DNA from: Chlorobiales bacterium | Lineage (GTDB): Bacteria > Bacteroidota > Chlorobiia > Chlorobiales > Chlorobiaceae | Reading direction: 5' to 3' | DNA: 36,680 nucleotides | Assembly: GCA_022360275.1 (NCBI GenBank) | Contig: JAKSDC010000197.1 | Location: forward strand, 1-36,680 | In this document: one piece after another, positions 1 through 8,547 of the stretch | Numbering within the stretch: the stretch's first letter is position 1 | Layout of the letters: each line of letters begins with the position of its first letter | Notes under the pieces: generated by a model | Told to the model about the DNA's origin: nothing | What the model saw: the letters and a program-made list of their open reading frames with translations, nothing else | Databases searched by the model: none | Program-made: the position numbers and the translations under genes

Positions 1-77
1 AAAATCGCGTGTTTTTATAGGTCCTATATGGCTTATAAGTAAGATCTATAAAGTAAAAAACCTGTTACAGCCCCACG

Positions 78-569
78 ATGAACCTTCGGGATAAAATAGC
101 TGTCATACTCGGCATGACCAGAGCGGAGATTATCGTTGTGTCCTCTCTTTTGCTGTTTTTCGTTCTTGGCATTATCATCAACAACAGCCGCTTGTTTCAG
201 AAAGCTTCCCTGTTTATCGAAAAAGAACAGGTCGAGCATTTCACTGACACGGAAGTAGACAGCCTTCTCAGGGAGGCCGCGCTCCTTGAAACCGCTCTGG
301 CACAGCAAGGCAAGCAGGCCAGCCATATCCGTCTGCTGCAGAATCCGACAACAACCGGTACCGGTAATACAAGAAAAATCGTATTTTCAAATGCAACCGT
401 TGAGGAACTTAGCTCAATACCGGGAATAAGCGACATACTTGCAAGCAGGCTGATCGTTTTCAGAAAATCAAGGCAGGGAAAAGTTGAAAGATTTCAGGAT
501 TTTTTGGAAGTTAAGGGCATAGGCAGCAAACGAGTGGAAACCTTGAAACAGCACCTCACCCTTGATTAA
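78..569 (+). CDS. Membrane-anchored helix-hairpin-helix (ComEA-like) protein
   Basis: A 163-aa protein. One hydrophobic segment (about residues 17-35) follows a short basic N-terminus, so it is probably anchored in the inner membrane with the rest outside. Residues about 60-95 look helical and linker-like. The C-terminal part (about 104-160) holds two helix-hairpin-helix units, with SSIPGISDILASRL and EVKGIGSKRVETL as the hairpins. That is the arrangement of the ComEA DNA-binding domain used in DNA uptake. ComEA proteins are known to bind dsDNA non-specifically; a role in competence here is inference. The stop codon directly abuts the ATG of the next gene, so the two are probably co-transcribed and coupled. 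No clear Shine-Dalgarno sequence precedes the ATG. Confidence 0.8.
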   Translation: MNLRDKIAVILGMTRAEIIVVSSLLLFFVLGIIINNSRLFQKASLFIEKEQVEHFTDTEVDSLLREAALLETALAQQGKQASHIRLLQNPTTTGTGNTRKIVFSNATVEELSSIPGISDILASRLIVFRKSRQGKVERFQDFLEVKGIGSKRVETLKQHLTLD

Positions 570-1448
570 ATGAGTATGAACTGCCATGCATGCGCAATAG
601 ATGCGAATTCAACTGCAATCGCAAGCATTTCATACGACGAAGATACCGGTTATTCAATTAGGGAATGCAGAACGGTACGTACAGGGATAGGAGAGTATTG
701 CGGTCCCGGCGGAAAAAAAGCTGTGAACAGGCTTGTATCACTCCTCAGGAAAAAAGAGATTGAAACTCTTGTTCTTTCCATACACACACCTTGTTTTTTT
801 CCGCTCGACACACTCTTTTCCCGAAACATTTCCAACGAAACGTTCGACTCCTACTGCAGAGCCGAAGCTGCTTTTCTGTTGAGCAAACCGGGCGATTTCA
901 TGCATGACCACCTTTCTTACACGCTCAATTCGGAACAAAACCCCCTTCGCAAGTATCTGCTTTTTTACTATCCTCGTGAACCGTCCAACCTGCTGCATGA
1001 CAGGCTTCACGCATGTTGTTCGATCAGCAGCACAACACACTATCTCAAACCGATCATCAAAAGCATCGCCGCAACCCTTCAACCGTTTGTGCTTCTTGAA
1101 ATCGAACAAGGGTACGCGACGTTTTCTGCCGGAAACAACGGTGAGCTCGAATACTTCAGCTACTGGAGACTGAACCACAAGAGTGATGTGGAATATTTTG
1201 CTTTGCGGGAGTTAACGATCAGTCCGCAATACAGACAACACCCCCTCTCTATTACGGGAACTCTTGCCAGTGACAAATCGCTTGCCGAACGGTTATCACA
1301 TGCTGCGGGAACCACACTTTACCCTTTCAACCTTGTTGACCTGTATGCAATGGAGCGCAATGTTCGTTCCGCTTGCAGCTCCTCAATAGAGCAGAAAGCG
1401 TTAAGCGCTTCGCTTATGGATCTTTACGACAGCATGTCGCCCTCATAG
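570..1448 (+). CDS. Unrecognised 292-aa protein, possibly actin-like fold (PilM/GspL type)
   Basis: I do not recognise this family with certainty. It starts directly after the stop of the HHH gene, with no spacer. There is no signal peptide or membrane segment, and it is unusually rich in Cys and His near residues 145-155. The layout is a beta-rich N-terminus beginning CAIDANSTAIASISYD, a middle helical part, then FVLLEIEQGYATFSAG and a C-terminal half with PLSITGTLASDKSLAERL. This vaguely recalls the nucleotide-binding halves of PilM- or GspL-like actin-fold proteins, with an AIDANSTAIA-type first strand. That reading is weak. Next to a ComEA-like gene, a link to a pilus or DNA-uptake apparatus is conceivable. 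The last 6 bp overlap the convergent asd gene. Confidence 0.7.
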   Translation: MSMNCHACAIDANSTAIASISYDEDTGYSIRECRTVRTGIGEYCGPGGKKAVNRLVSLLRKKEIETLVLSIHTPCFFPLDTLFSRNISNETFDSYCRAEAAFLLSKPGDFMHDHLSYTLNSEQNPLRKYLLFYYPREPSNLLHDRLHACCSISSTTHYLKPIIKSIAATLQPFVLLEIEQGYATFSAGNNGELEYFSYWRLNHKSDVEYFALRELTISPQYRQHPLSITGTLASDKSLAERLSHAAGTTLYPFNLVDLYAMERNVRSACSSSIEQKALSASLMDLYDSMSPS

Positions 1449-2462
1449 CTTCCCGACAAGTTTTTCGGCAATCTGTACGGCATTTGTTGCAGCACCCTTA
1501 CGCAAATTGTCGGCCACGATCCACATGTTGAGCGTTTTCGGGTGCCAGAAATCCCTCCGTATTCGACCGACAAACACCTCATCCTTCTCATAAGAAGTAA
1601 GCGGCATGGGATACACATTCGCCGAAGGATCATCCTGAACCATGATTCCCGGAGCATCGGCAAGGAGATCTTTTACCTCTTCGATATCGAAATCATTATC
1701 GAATTCGATATTCAGCGCCTCTCCATGGCCGCCGTAGACCGGAATGCGTACGGTTGTCGGCGAAACGCTCAATGACTCGTCACCCATGATTTTACGGGTT
1801 TCGTTAACCATTTTCATCTCTTCTTTGGTATAGCCGTTCTCCTGAAACACATCAATATGCGGCACGGCATTGAATGCAATCTGATGGACGTGAACAAAGG
1901 ATTCGGGAACCCTGCCGGTCAGTTCATCCTCGAGGGCGTCCCGCCCTGCCTTTCCTTTCCCGGTTACGGACTGATAGGTTGACACCACCACTCTCCGGAT
2001 CCGGTATCTGTCATGAAGGGGTTTGAGAACAATCACCATCTGGATGGTCGAACAGTTGGGGTTTGCTATAATCGTACTGAGACGGCCATCCGGTCGAAAC
2101 ATGGCTTCGGAATTGACTTCAGGAACCACAAGCGGCACATCAGGGTCCATTCGGAATGCCGAAGAGTTATCGATAACGATTGCGCCTGCTTCCGCAGCTG
2201 CCGGAGCCCACTGCCTGCTGGCTGCAGCCCCGGCGGAAAATAATGCGATATCCGCCCGGCTGAAGACTTCGGAGGAAGGCACTTGAGTGAGAAACGTTTT
2301 ACCACGGAACTGTATTTCCCTGCCCCGGCTTCGTTCAGAAGCAAGAGGAATTATTTCCCTAACCGGAAAACCACGCTCATCAAGTACGTCCAGCATGGTT
2401 CTTCCCACGAGCCCTGTTGCTCCCAGAATAGCCACACTGTATGTTTTTTCTGTACTGCTCAT
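1443..2462 (-). CDS. asd: Aspartate-semialdehyde dehydrogenase
   Basis: 339 aa, the normal length for the family. It reduces aspartyl-4-phosphate to aspartate-4-semialdehyde with NADPH, the branch point to lysine/diaminopimelate, threonine and methionine. The N-terminal Rossmann motif is GATGLVGRTMLDVL (residues about 14-27). The catalytic cysteine lies in NPNCSTIQM, and the substrate-binding region includes FNAVPHIDVFQENGYTKEE and IRRDFWHPKTLNMWIVADNLRKGAA (split here as two segments of one stretch). The start is an ATG with no obvious Shine-Dalgarno. It converges on and overlaps the 292-aa gene by 6 bp, so the two stop codons share sequence and there is no room for a terminator between them. 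About 106 bp separate it from dusB upstream; co-transcription with the recA-dusB run is possible. Confidence 0.96.
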   Translation of the reverse strand: MSSTEKTYSVAILGATGLVGRTMLDVLDERGFPVREIIPLASERSRGREIQFRGKTFLTQVPSSEVFSRADIALFSAGAAASRQWAPAAAEAGAIVIDNSSAFRMDPDVPLVVPEVNSEAMFRPDGRLSTIIANPNCSTIQMVIVLKPLHDRYRIRRVVVSTYQSVTGKGKAGRDALEDELTGRVPESFVHVHQIAFNAVPHIDVFQENGYTKEEMKMVNETRKIMGDESLSVSPTTVRIPVYGGHGEALNIEFDNDFDIEEVKDLLADAPGIMVQDDPSANVYPMPLTSYEKDEVFVGRIRRDFWHPKTLNMWIVADNLRKGAATNAVQIAEKLVGKL

Positions 2463-2568
2463 TATGCTGTTTATTACTTGTTGTCTGTTTTGTTTAAATG
2501 ATCAGAAATACTGATAGGCCGCTTGATTGCTCTTTATTCCTACAAGTCGAGACTGTCACTGTCATGTC

Positions 2569-3609
2569 TCACTTAAGCACCAGCCGCCTCGAATGATCGT
2601 TGAGGTACTCTGCATATTCCTTGATTTTTCCCTCGCGCGCATAGTGCTCGCACTCGATTTCGTACTCCCCGAGTATCTCAATCACGTCTCGCCAGTTATC
2701 TTCCCTCACAAGTTTGTCCCTTACACGTGAAACTCTCGGCAAACCTTTGAGATATGTCGCATAATGCCGCCTCATCTCCAGCGTACCGTATTTTTCACCT
2801 TTGAATTCAACGGAACAGCGCAGATGCTCTATAGCTACCGCTATCCTGTCCCTGAAATCAGGAAACGTCGTTACGGCGCCATGCTGCAGCAACTCCTTCA
2901 CCTGCCTGAAAATAAAAGGGTTACCGATAGAACCGCGCCCGATCATGATACCGTCGGCACCGGTATGATCGAACATGGCAAGAGCATCCTGAGCCGACCA
3001 GATGTCACCGTTGGCAATAACCGGGATTTTCGCATGCTCCTTGACCCTCGCGATCCAGTTCCAGTCAGCGGTACCTTTGTACATTTCGCTTCTCGTACGA
3101 CCATGCACAGCTATTGCCTCTATACCCGCGTCTTCAAGTCTGGGAATGATATCAAGAATATTGATGGAATCCCGGTCCCAGCCGATCCTGGTTTTCACCG
3201 TCACGGGAATCGACACCGCTTTCACCACTGATGCCACTATACGGGTCATTTTCTCAGGTTCCCTGAGCAAAGCCGCCCCGGCGCCTTTGTCAGCAACTTT
3301 CTTTGCGGGACATCCGAAATTGATATCAAGATAATTCGGGCTGTACGTTTCAGCGATGGCTGCCGCTTCGGCCATTGCTTCCTCGGAATTTCCGAAGATC
3401 TGAATAACCGCCGGGCGTTCGTATTCCTCAAACAGCATTTTCTGCAAGGACTTCTCGACACCTCTCCGGAGTGCTTCTGCACTGACAAATTCGGTATAGA
3501 CAATATCCGCCCCGAACTTTTTGCAGATTTTTCTGAAAGACCGGTCTGTAACGTCTTCCATAGGAGCGAGAATAACCGGACGCTCTATGTACAGCTTTCC
3601 TATTCTCAT
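2569..3609 (-). CDS. dusB: tRNA-dihydrouridine synthase (DusB family)
   Basis: 346 aa, FMN-dependent enzyme that reduces uridine to dihydrouridine in the tRNA D-loop. The TIM-barrel signature is complete: start ERPVILAPMEDVTDRSFR, the catalytic cysteine in INFGCPAKKV, the following GAGAALLREPEKM, the phosphate/FMN residues in VTVKTRIGWD, VHGRTRSEMYKGTADW, and the FMN-phosphate loop in GIMIGRGSIGNP. These match the bacterial DusB group. It lies 12 bp downstream of recA and is very likely its operon partner. ATG start, with a weak GGGTGAG a few bases upstream. Confidence 0.93.
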   Translation of the reverse strand: MRIGKLYIERPVILAPMEDVTDRSFRKICKKFGADIVYTEFVSAEALRRGVEKSLQKMLFEEYERPAVIQIFGNSEEAMAEAAAIAETYSPNYLDINFGCPAKKVADKGAGAALLREPEKMTRIVASVVKAVSIPVTVKTRIGWDRDSINILDIIPRLEDAGIEAIAVHGRTRSEMYKGTADWNWIARVKEHAKIPVIANGDIWSAQDALAMFDHTGADGIMIGRGSIGNPFIFRQVKELLQHGAVTTFPDFRDRIAVAIEHLRCSVEFKGEKYGTLEMRRHYATYLKGLPRVSRVRDKLVREDNWRDVIEILGEYEIECEHYAREGKIKEYAEYLNDHSRRLVLK

Positions 3610-3621
3610 GTCTCACCCAAG

Positions 3622-4686
3622 CTACACGCCTCCGTCTCCCGTTCCGTTGAACGGCTTCATAACCTCTCTTACCTGTTGCCGGATTTTTTCGGTCAGCTCG
3701 TCATCCTCACGGAGAACCTTTTTAACGGCTTCCCTTCCCTGACCAAGCTTTTCCGATTCATAGCTGAACCAGGCGCCTGATTTTTTAACAATGCCGAACT
3801 CAACGGCAAGATCGATCAACTCACCCAGCATGGATATCCCTTCTCCGTAAAGGATATCGAACTCGACGGTTTTAAACGGCGGGGCAACCTTGTTTTTGAC
3901 CACCTTTACCTTTGTGCGGTTTCCGATAATTTCCGCCCCGTCTTTGATCTGTGCTGTCTTGCGTATTTCAAGGCGAACAGATGAATAGAACTTGAGCGCC
4001 TTTCCGCCCGTCGTTGTTTCAGGATTACCATACACCACACCTATCTTGTCGCGCAGCTGGTTGATAAAAATAACAACCGAGCTGGATTTCGAGATTGCTC
4101 CGGTAAGTTTTCTCAAGGCCTGGCTCATCAAACGGGCCTGCAGTCCCATAACGCTGTCCCCCATCTCTCCTTCGAGTTCTGCCTGAGGAACAAGCGCGGC
4201 TACGGAGTCCACAACCACGATATCGACCGCTCCGCTCCGCACCAGGGTTTCAACGATCGACAGAGCCTGTTCACCCGATTCCGGCTGGCTGACCAGAAGC
4301 GAATTGATATCGACACCAAGCTTTCTTGCATAGGCCTGGTCAAAAGCATGCTCGGCATCGACAATGGCCGCTATGCCTCCGGCTTTTTGAGCTTCTGCAA
4401 TCGCATGAAGTGCAAGCGTGGTTTTTCCGGAGGACTCCGGTCCGTATATTTCCGTAACCCTTCCCCGGGGAAATCCGCCGACCCCAAGTGCAAAATCCAG
4501 AGCAACTGAACCGGTGGAAACCACCTGTACAGGCATTACCGCCTCCTTGTCACCAAGGCGCATGATAGCACCCTTCCCAAACTGCCTCTCCAGCGTTTCC
4601 ACGGCAATGCTCAGTTGTTTAAGCTTTGCCGGATCCGCCTCCTTTTTTGCCTGTACTGTTTTTTTTGTTTCCATTGGTATTGTCAT
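3622..4686 (-). CDS. recA: Recombinase A
   Basis: 354 aa. RecA forms ATP-dependent filaments on ssDNA for strand exchange and triggers LexA self-cleavage. The Walker A is GPESSGKTT (residues 82-90). Other visible motifs are AAIVDAEHAFDQAYARKLGV, the Walker B in DIVVVDSVAALVPQAE, the L1/L2 DNA-binding loops around GEMGDSVMGLQARLMSQALR and INQLRDKIGVVYGNPETTTG, and the usual C-terminal domain. The tail is short and mixed, ending NGTGDGGV. The start may be the first ATG or the one four codons later (4674); neither has a clear Shine-Dalgarno. It sits 18 bp after the SDR gene and 12 bp before dusB, so it is inside a three-gene run. No LexA-type operator was recognised just upstream. Confidence 0.97.
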   Translation of the reverse strand: MTIPMETKKTVQAKKEADPAKLKQLSIAVETLERQFGKGAIMRLGDKEAVMPVQVVSTGSVALDFALGVGGFPRGRVTEIYGPESSGKTTLALHAIAEAQKAGGIAAIVDAEHAFDQAYARKLGVDINSLLVSQPESGEQALSIVETLVRSGAVDIVVVDSVAALVPQAELEGEMGDSVMGLQARLMSQALRKLTGAISKSSSVVIFINQLRDKIGVVYGNPETTTGGKALKFYSSVRLEIRKTAQIKDGAEIIGNRTKVKVVKNKVAPPFKTVEFDILYGEGISMLGELIDLAVEFGIVKKSGAWFSYESEKLGQGREAVKKVLREDDELTEKIRQQVREVMKPFNGTGDGGV

Positions 4687-4704
4687 TCGCTTTCAAAAAA
4701 ATTT

Positions 4705-5700
4705 TCAACCAACAATTGACTGCAAGATTTCTCTTACCGGACGGTAAGACATCCCGAGCTTTTCGACAGATTTACTGTTCGAATAATACAATTTCCTACG
4801 GGCAAGCTGCATACTTTCAAGACTGATGTAGGATCTGCCCCCCGTCAACAAGGCAAAAAGCTCCCCGCCTACCCCGACAATTCCATAGAGAACCGTATCA
4901 GCAGAAACCGCAAACTTGATGTTGTTCCCTGGAAACTCACGGATCATGGCAAACAGTTCCCCGTATGACCGGTTCTCGGACACAATAATATAGCGTTCCC
5001 CTTTTTTCCCTTTCTTCCAAGCTTCGATATGAGCCCGAGCCACGTCACGGATATCGACCAGACTCATCCCCCCGGAAGGGTAGATAGGTATTCTGCCCCG
5101 GTAAATACTCGCCAATGCTTCGGTTGCGCTGTTGGTAACAGCAAAAGCGCGTTCATCTTTACCGATAACAACGCCTGGATTAACCATAACAACATCCAGC
5201 CCTTCGGCTATGCCCCGCAATCCCTCCATTTCAGCCAGACGTTTCGATTCCATATAGGCAATCCTATGCTGCCAGCCACTGAAAGCCGTCTCTTCATCCG
5301 CCGGTTCACCGCCCTCTTCCACACCTATTGCAGCAACGGAACTGGTCAGAACAAGCCGCTCCACCTTGTTCTGAATAGAGACGTTTACCACATTGGCGGT
5401 CCCTGTGACATTGGTTTCATAAAGATTATGACGGTAATTTTTAGTATAGGCAACAAGCCCTGCACAGTGAAACACTGCTTCTACTGAAAGAAACGGTTCC
5501 TGAAGTGACGCCGGATTCATGATATCTCCCTGCACAATTTCCACAGGTAGTCCTCTCAAAACGGAAAGATCCGAACCTGGCCTGACCAATGCCCTGATGT
5601 GTAAACTATCACTGTATGTCTCTTGTAGCGCATGAACCACCTGCGACCCGATGTAACCCGTTGCGCCAGTAACCAGCACAATCCGTTTGTCTGTATCCAA
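4705..5700 (-). CDS. NAD-dependent epimerase/dehydratase (extended SDR), upstream of recA
   Basis: 331 aa, Rossmann-fold sugar or steroid-type SDR. The cofactor motif is GATGYIG (residues about 11-17). The Tyr-Lys pair lies in IAYMESKRLAE (YxxxK), preceded by TSSVAAIGV with the catalytic Ser/Thr. It resembles the dihydroflavonol-4-reductase-like branch; the substrate cannot be told from sequence. The first usable start is TTG at 5700, since no in-frame ATG lies nearby upstream and the Rossmann strand begins only seven residues in. It is the first gene of the SDR-recA-dusB run and is divergent from the M16 peptidase, leaving about 130 bp for promoters of both. Confidence 0.85.
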   Translation of the reverse strand: MDTDKRIVLVTGATGYIGSQVVHALQETYSDSLHIRALVRPGSDLSVLRGLPVEIVQGDIMNPASLQEPFLSVEAVFHCAGLVAYTKNYRHNLYETNVTGTANVVNVSIQNKVERLVLTSSVAAIGVEEGGEPADEETAFSGWQHRIAYMESKRLAEMEGLRGIAEGLDVVMVNPGVVIGKDERAFAVTNSATEALASIYRGRIPIYPSGGMSLVDIRDVARAHIEAWKKGKKGERYIIVSENRSYGELFAMIREFPGNNIKFAVSADTVLYGIVGVGGELFALLTGGRSYISLESMQLARRKLYYSNSKSVEKLGMSYRPVREILQSIVG

Positions 5701-5829
5701 CAGTATTACAATTAATTCACATCCAAATAGTTTTTGTTTTTAAAAATAAGAAGAAAAATTACATTGCACTCAAATTCGCAGAAAAGATACTCTTGGATCC
5801 AACCCGGTAGAGATTACTACGACAGAGAC

Positions 5830-7101
5830 ATGCATGAAAGCAAACAATTCTTTTCAAACGGCCCGTTCATCGAAAACCGCCTTTCGAACGGCCTGCGTGT
5901 CTACAGCAACCATGTCCCTTATGTCGACAGCATAACAATCGGCATATGGATCAATGCCGGCTCCCGGGAAGACCCTGCCGGCATGGGCGGTCTTGCCCAT
6001 TTTCTCGAACATGCAGTGTTCAAAGGCACACGTTCGAGAGATTATGCAGCCGTCGCCCGGTGTATCGAACAGGTCGGGGGATATATCGATGCCTATACAA
6101 CAAAGGAAAACACCTGCATATACATCCGGTGCCTCAAGGAGCACAAGGCTGTCGCCTTCGACCTGCTGGCCGACCTCGTCTGCAACCCTGTTTTTCCCGA
6201 GGATGAAATCGAAAAGGAAAAAGAGGTGGTTATCGAAGAAATCCACGGCATTAACGATGCGCCCGAAGAGCTTATTTTCGACCAGTTCGACGACCTTGCA
6301 TTTCCCAGGCATCCTCTCGGCCCCTCGATTCTCGGCACGGAACAATCCATAGAAAACATCTCAACCGAAGCTCTGCACACTTTCATGCGTCAACACTATG
6401 TTGCGCAAAACATGTTCATCACCTCAGCCGGAAATATCTCACATGAAGAAGTCATGCTCAATGCCGAGAAATGTTTTTCCGGACTGAGCAGCAACGAAAA
6501 ACAATTCGGAGACCGCAGAACGTTTCGCGAAAAAGATTACACCGCTTTTCTCACCCGCCAGAAAAAACAACTGTATCAGGCTCAATTGCTTTACGGCAGA
6601 GCTGTAGTGCGCGATGACCGTTTTTTTTACAGCCTCCTCCTTCTCAACACCATACTTGGCGGCGGCATGAGCTCCATACTTAATATCGAGCTGAGAGAGA
6701 AAAGCGCACTTGCATACAATGCCTACTCCTCTCTCACCCTTTTTGAGGATGCAACACTGCTCAACGTTTATGCCGGCACCGATCCCGAAAACACCGGCCA
6801 GACCCTCGCAATCATACAAGACGCCTTGAAGGCAGAAACCCTTTCACGAATTTCAGGAGCAGAACTTCTGGCGGCAAAAAACAAGTTTCGGAGCGGCCTG
6901 ATAATGGAAATGGAAAAAATGACCCACAGAATGTCAAAGGCTGCAAGGGACATTTTTTATTTTGGCCGCCCTGTCGAGCTTGAAGAAAAACTGAGCGACA
7001 TTGATCATGTTACCAATGACGACCTTGAGCAAGCCGCAACGTACCTGCAAATGAACACGGACGCTTCAACCCTGATTTACGAACCGGAGGAGGGAGAATG
7101 A
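5830..7101 (+). CDS. M16 family zinc peptidase (processing-peptidase-like)
   Basis: 423 aa from the ATG at 5830. An in-frame TTG at 5734 would add 32 residues, but these look non-conserved and the ATG is followed at once by the typical N-terminal strand of the family (NRLSNGLRVYSNHVP). The inverted zinc site HFLEH is at residues 57-61, followed by AVFKGT. The third ligand is probably a Glu in the EKEVVIEEIHG helix about 75 residues later. The C-terminal half has the usual R/Y region, GGGMSSILNIELREKSALAY. The family includes mitochondrial-type processing peptidase and PqqL/YmxG-type enzymes; the natural substrate here is unknown. No signal peptide is seen, so it is probably cytoplasmic. Confidence 0.9.
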   Translation: MHESKQFFSNGPFIENRLSNGLRVYSNHVPYVDSITIGIWINAGSREDPAGMGGLAHFLEHAVFKGTRSRDYAAVARCIEQVGGYIDAYTTKENTCIYIRCLKEHKAVAFDLLADLVCNPVFPEDEIEKEKEVVIEEIHGINDAPEELIFDQFDDLAFPRHPLGPSILGTEQSIENISTEALHTFMRQHYVAQNMFITSAGNISHEEVMLNAEKCFSGLSSNEKQFGDRRTFREKDYTAFLTRQKKQLYQAQLLYGRAVVRDDRFFYSLLLLNTILGGGMSSILNIELREKSALAYNAYSSLTLFEDATLLNVYAGTDPENTGQTLAIIQDALKAETLSRISGAELLAAKNKFRSGLIMEMEKMTHRMSKAARDIFYFGRPVELEEKLSDIDHVTNDDLEQAATYLQMNTDASTLIYEPEEGE

Positions 7102-7147
7102 GCCGTCTTTTACAAAGTCAGGAATAAATTGTACATTTGTAAGCCAT

Positions 7148-7193
7148 AGGGACCTTTAAGACATGAACGTTCTTTGAGGTTCCTTTTATTTTT
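7148..7193 (+). terminator. Hairpin with T-tract after the M16 peptidase gene
   Basis: AGGGACC (7148-7154) pairs with GGTTCCT (7178-7184; one G-T pair). Inside it AAGA can pair with TCTT, and the stem is followed by TTTTATTTTT. It ends the peptidase gene just ahead of tig. It also covers the first codons of any 5' extended tig reading frame, which argues against that extension. Confidence 0.6.
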
Positions 7194-7218
7194 GTATAAA
7201 CTTTCAGAAAATACCGCC

Positions 7219-8502
7219 TTGCAAAAAAACATTACCAACGTCAGCGATACTGAACAGAAACTTGAGATAATACTTTCTGCCGAAGAGTTCACACCCGAAA
7301 CAGATCGGGAAATAGAAAGCGCAAGAAAAAATATCGAAATCAAAGGCTTCAGGAAAGGCCATGTTCCTGTCGCCATGATAAAAAAATTAATGGGCTCGGC
7401 AATTGAAGCAACCGTCGCCGAAAAACTTGCTTCAAAATATTTTGTCGAAATATCCGAAGCGGAAAATATCAGACCTGCAAGCCGTGCAGAACTCCAGGAT
7501 TATTCATTTAGCAAAGACCGGCTCACCATCACACTCTTCTATCAGATTCATCCGGATTTTGAAGTCAAGGATTACAGCGACTACTCGTTTGTCCAGGACA
7601 TATATACCGTGAGTGATGAAGATGTAGAAAAGGAAATACACCTTATCCTCAAAGGCCACGGCACGCTCGTTCCGGTTGACGGGCCTTCGGAGCCAAAAGA
7701 CACCATTATTGCCGACCTTGTAAAATTGGATGGTTCCGGAAACGCACTGGAAGAACAGAAAACCGAGAACTATCATTTCAACCTCGAATATCTCCCTGAA
7801 GACAACCCGTTCCACAACTCGTTACTTGGAAAAAAAGCCGGCGAGCACGTCACCGTCGATATCGAACCCGAGAAGGAAGATGATGAAACGTACCGTTACG
7901 AAGTAGCGATAAAAGAAGTAAAACGACTGGAACTCCCCGAGCTGAACGATGAATTGGTCAAAGAGATCACTCAGCAGAAATTCGAGTCGACCGATGATTT
8001 TCGTGAAGATGTCAGAGGTCAGCTCGAACAGCACTTCAGCAATAAATCCGAACAGGATCTTCTTGAAACCATTTCCACGAAATTCATCGAAGAAAACCCC
8101 GTTCCAACCCCGTCGGCGATGGTGGATTCGTTCGAGAACATGCTGCTTGAAAATGCCAAACGGCAGATGGGGGGAAAGCTTCCTCCGGGCATGGATGAAA
8201 GCGAGCTTCGCGTTTCAATCCGCCCGAATGCCGAAAAACATGCCCGCTGGATGTTGATCAGCCAGAAAATTGCCGAGACGAACAAGCTCGAAGTTACCGA
8301 TGACGATATCAAAGCCTATGCTGAAAAAGAAGCGGAGAAAAATCCCGAAGTCAAGGTGGATGACCTTTTAAACACTTATATGTCAACCGAGTTCAGAGAC
8401 TATATCGCTGATACTATCCTCAAAGACAAAGTTTACGGTATCATCAAATCCTCGGTGACCATTAATGGAGAAAACAAACCGCTGCCACAACACGACGAAT
8501 AA
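7219..8502 (+). CDS. tig: Trigger factor, ribosome-associated chaperone and prolyl isomerase
   Basis: 427 aa if started at the TTG at 7219. The frame stays open to another TTG at 7174, but that lies inside the upstream terminator hairpin, and the product from 7219 begins QKNITNVSDTEQKLEI, which is how trigger factors normally start. The N-terminal ribosome-docking signature is GFRKGHVPVAMIKKL. A middle FKBP-like domain (about residues 145-230) is recognisable from GTLVPVDGPSEPKDTIIADL and the LLGKKAGEHVTVDI segment. The C-terminal substrate-cradling part is helical and charged, containing NPVPTPSAMVDSF. It binds near the peptide exit tunnel and shields nascent chains. It converges on nadC. 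Confidence 0.93.
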   Translation: MQKNITNVSDTEQKLEIILSAEEFTPETDREIESARKNIEIKGFRKGHVPVAMIKKLMGSAIEATVAEKLASKYFVEISEAENIRPASRAELQDYSFSKDRLTITLFYQIHPDFEVKDYSDYSFVQDIYTVSDEDVEKEIHLILKGHGTLVPVDGPSEPKDTIIADLVKLDGSGNALEEQKTENYHFNLEYLPEDNPFHNSLLGKKAGEHVTVDIEPEKEDDETYRYEVAIKEVKRLELPELNDELVKEITQQKFESTDDFREDVRGQLEQHFSNKSEQDLLETISTKFIEENPVPTPSAMVDSFENMLLENAKRQMGGKLPPGMDESELRVSIRPNAEKHARWMLISQKIAETNKLEVTDDDIKAYAEKEAEKNPEVKVDDLLNTYMSTEFRDYIADTILKDKVYGIIKSSVTINGENKPLPQHDE

Positions 8503-8507
8503 AACAT

Positions 8508-8527
8508 TGTCATAAGCCTATATGACA
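8508..8527. terminator. Small hairpin between convergent tig and nadC
   Basis: TGTCATA (8508-8514) and TATGACA (8521-8527) form a perfect 7-bp stem with a 6-nt loop. It is in the 45-bp gap between the two stop codons. There is no T-tract on either side, so intrinsic termination is uncertain; it may simply protect 3' ends. Confidence 0.35.
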
Positions 8528-8547
8528 CACAGGTATGGTGTACAGCC

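Noticed and set aside
738..1178. 146-aa minus-strand frame within the 292-aa gene
   Set aside because: Entirely antisense to a frame coupled to its upstream neighbour; basic, compositionally odd, no signals.
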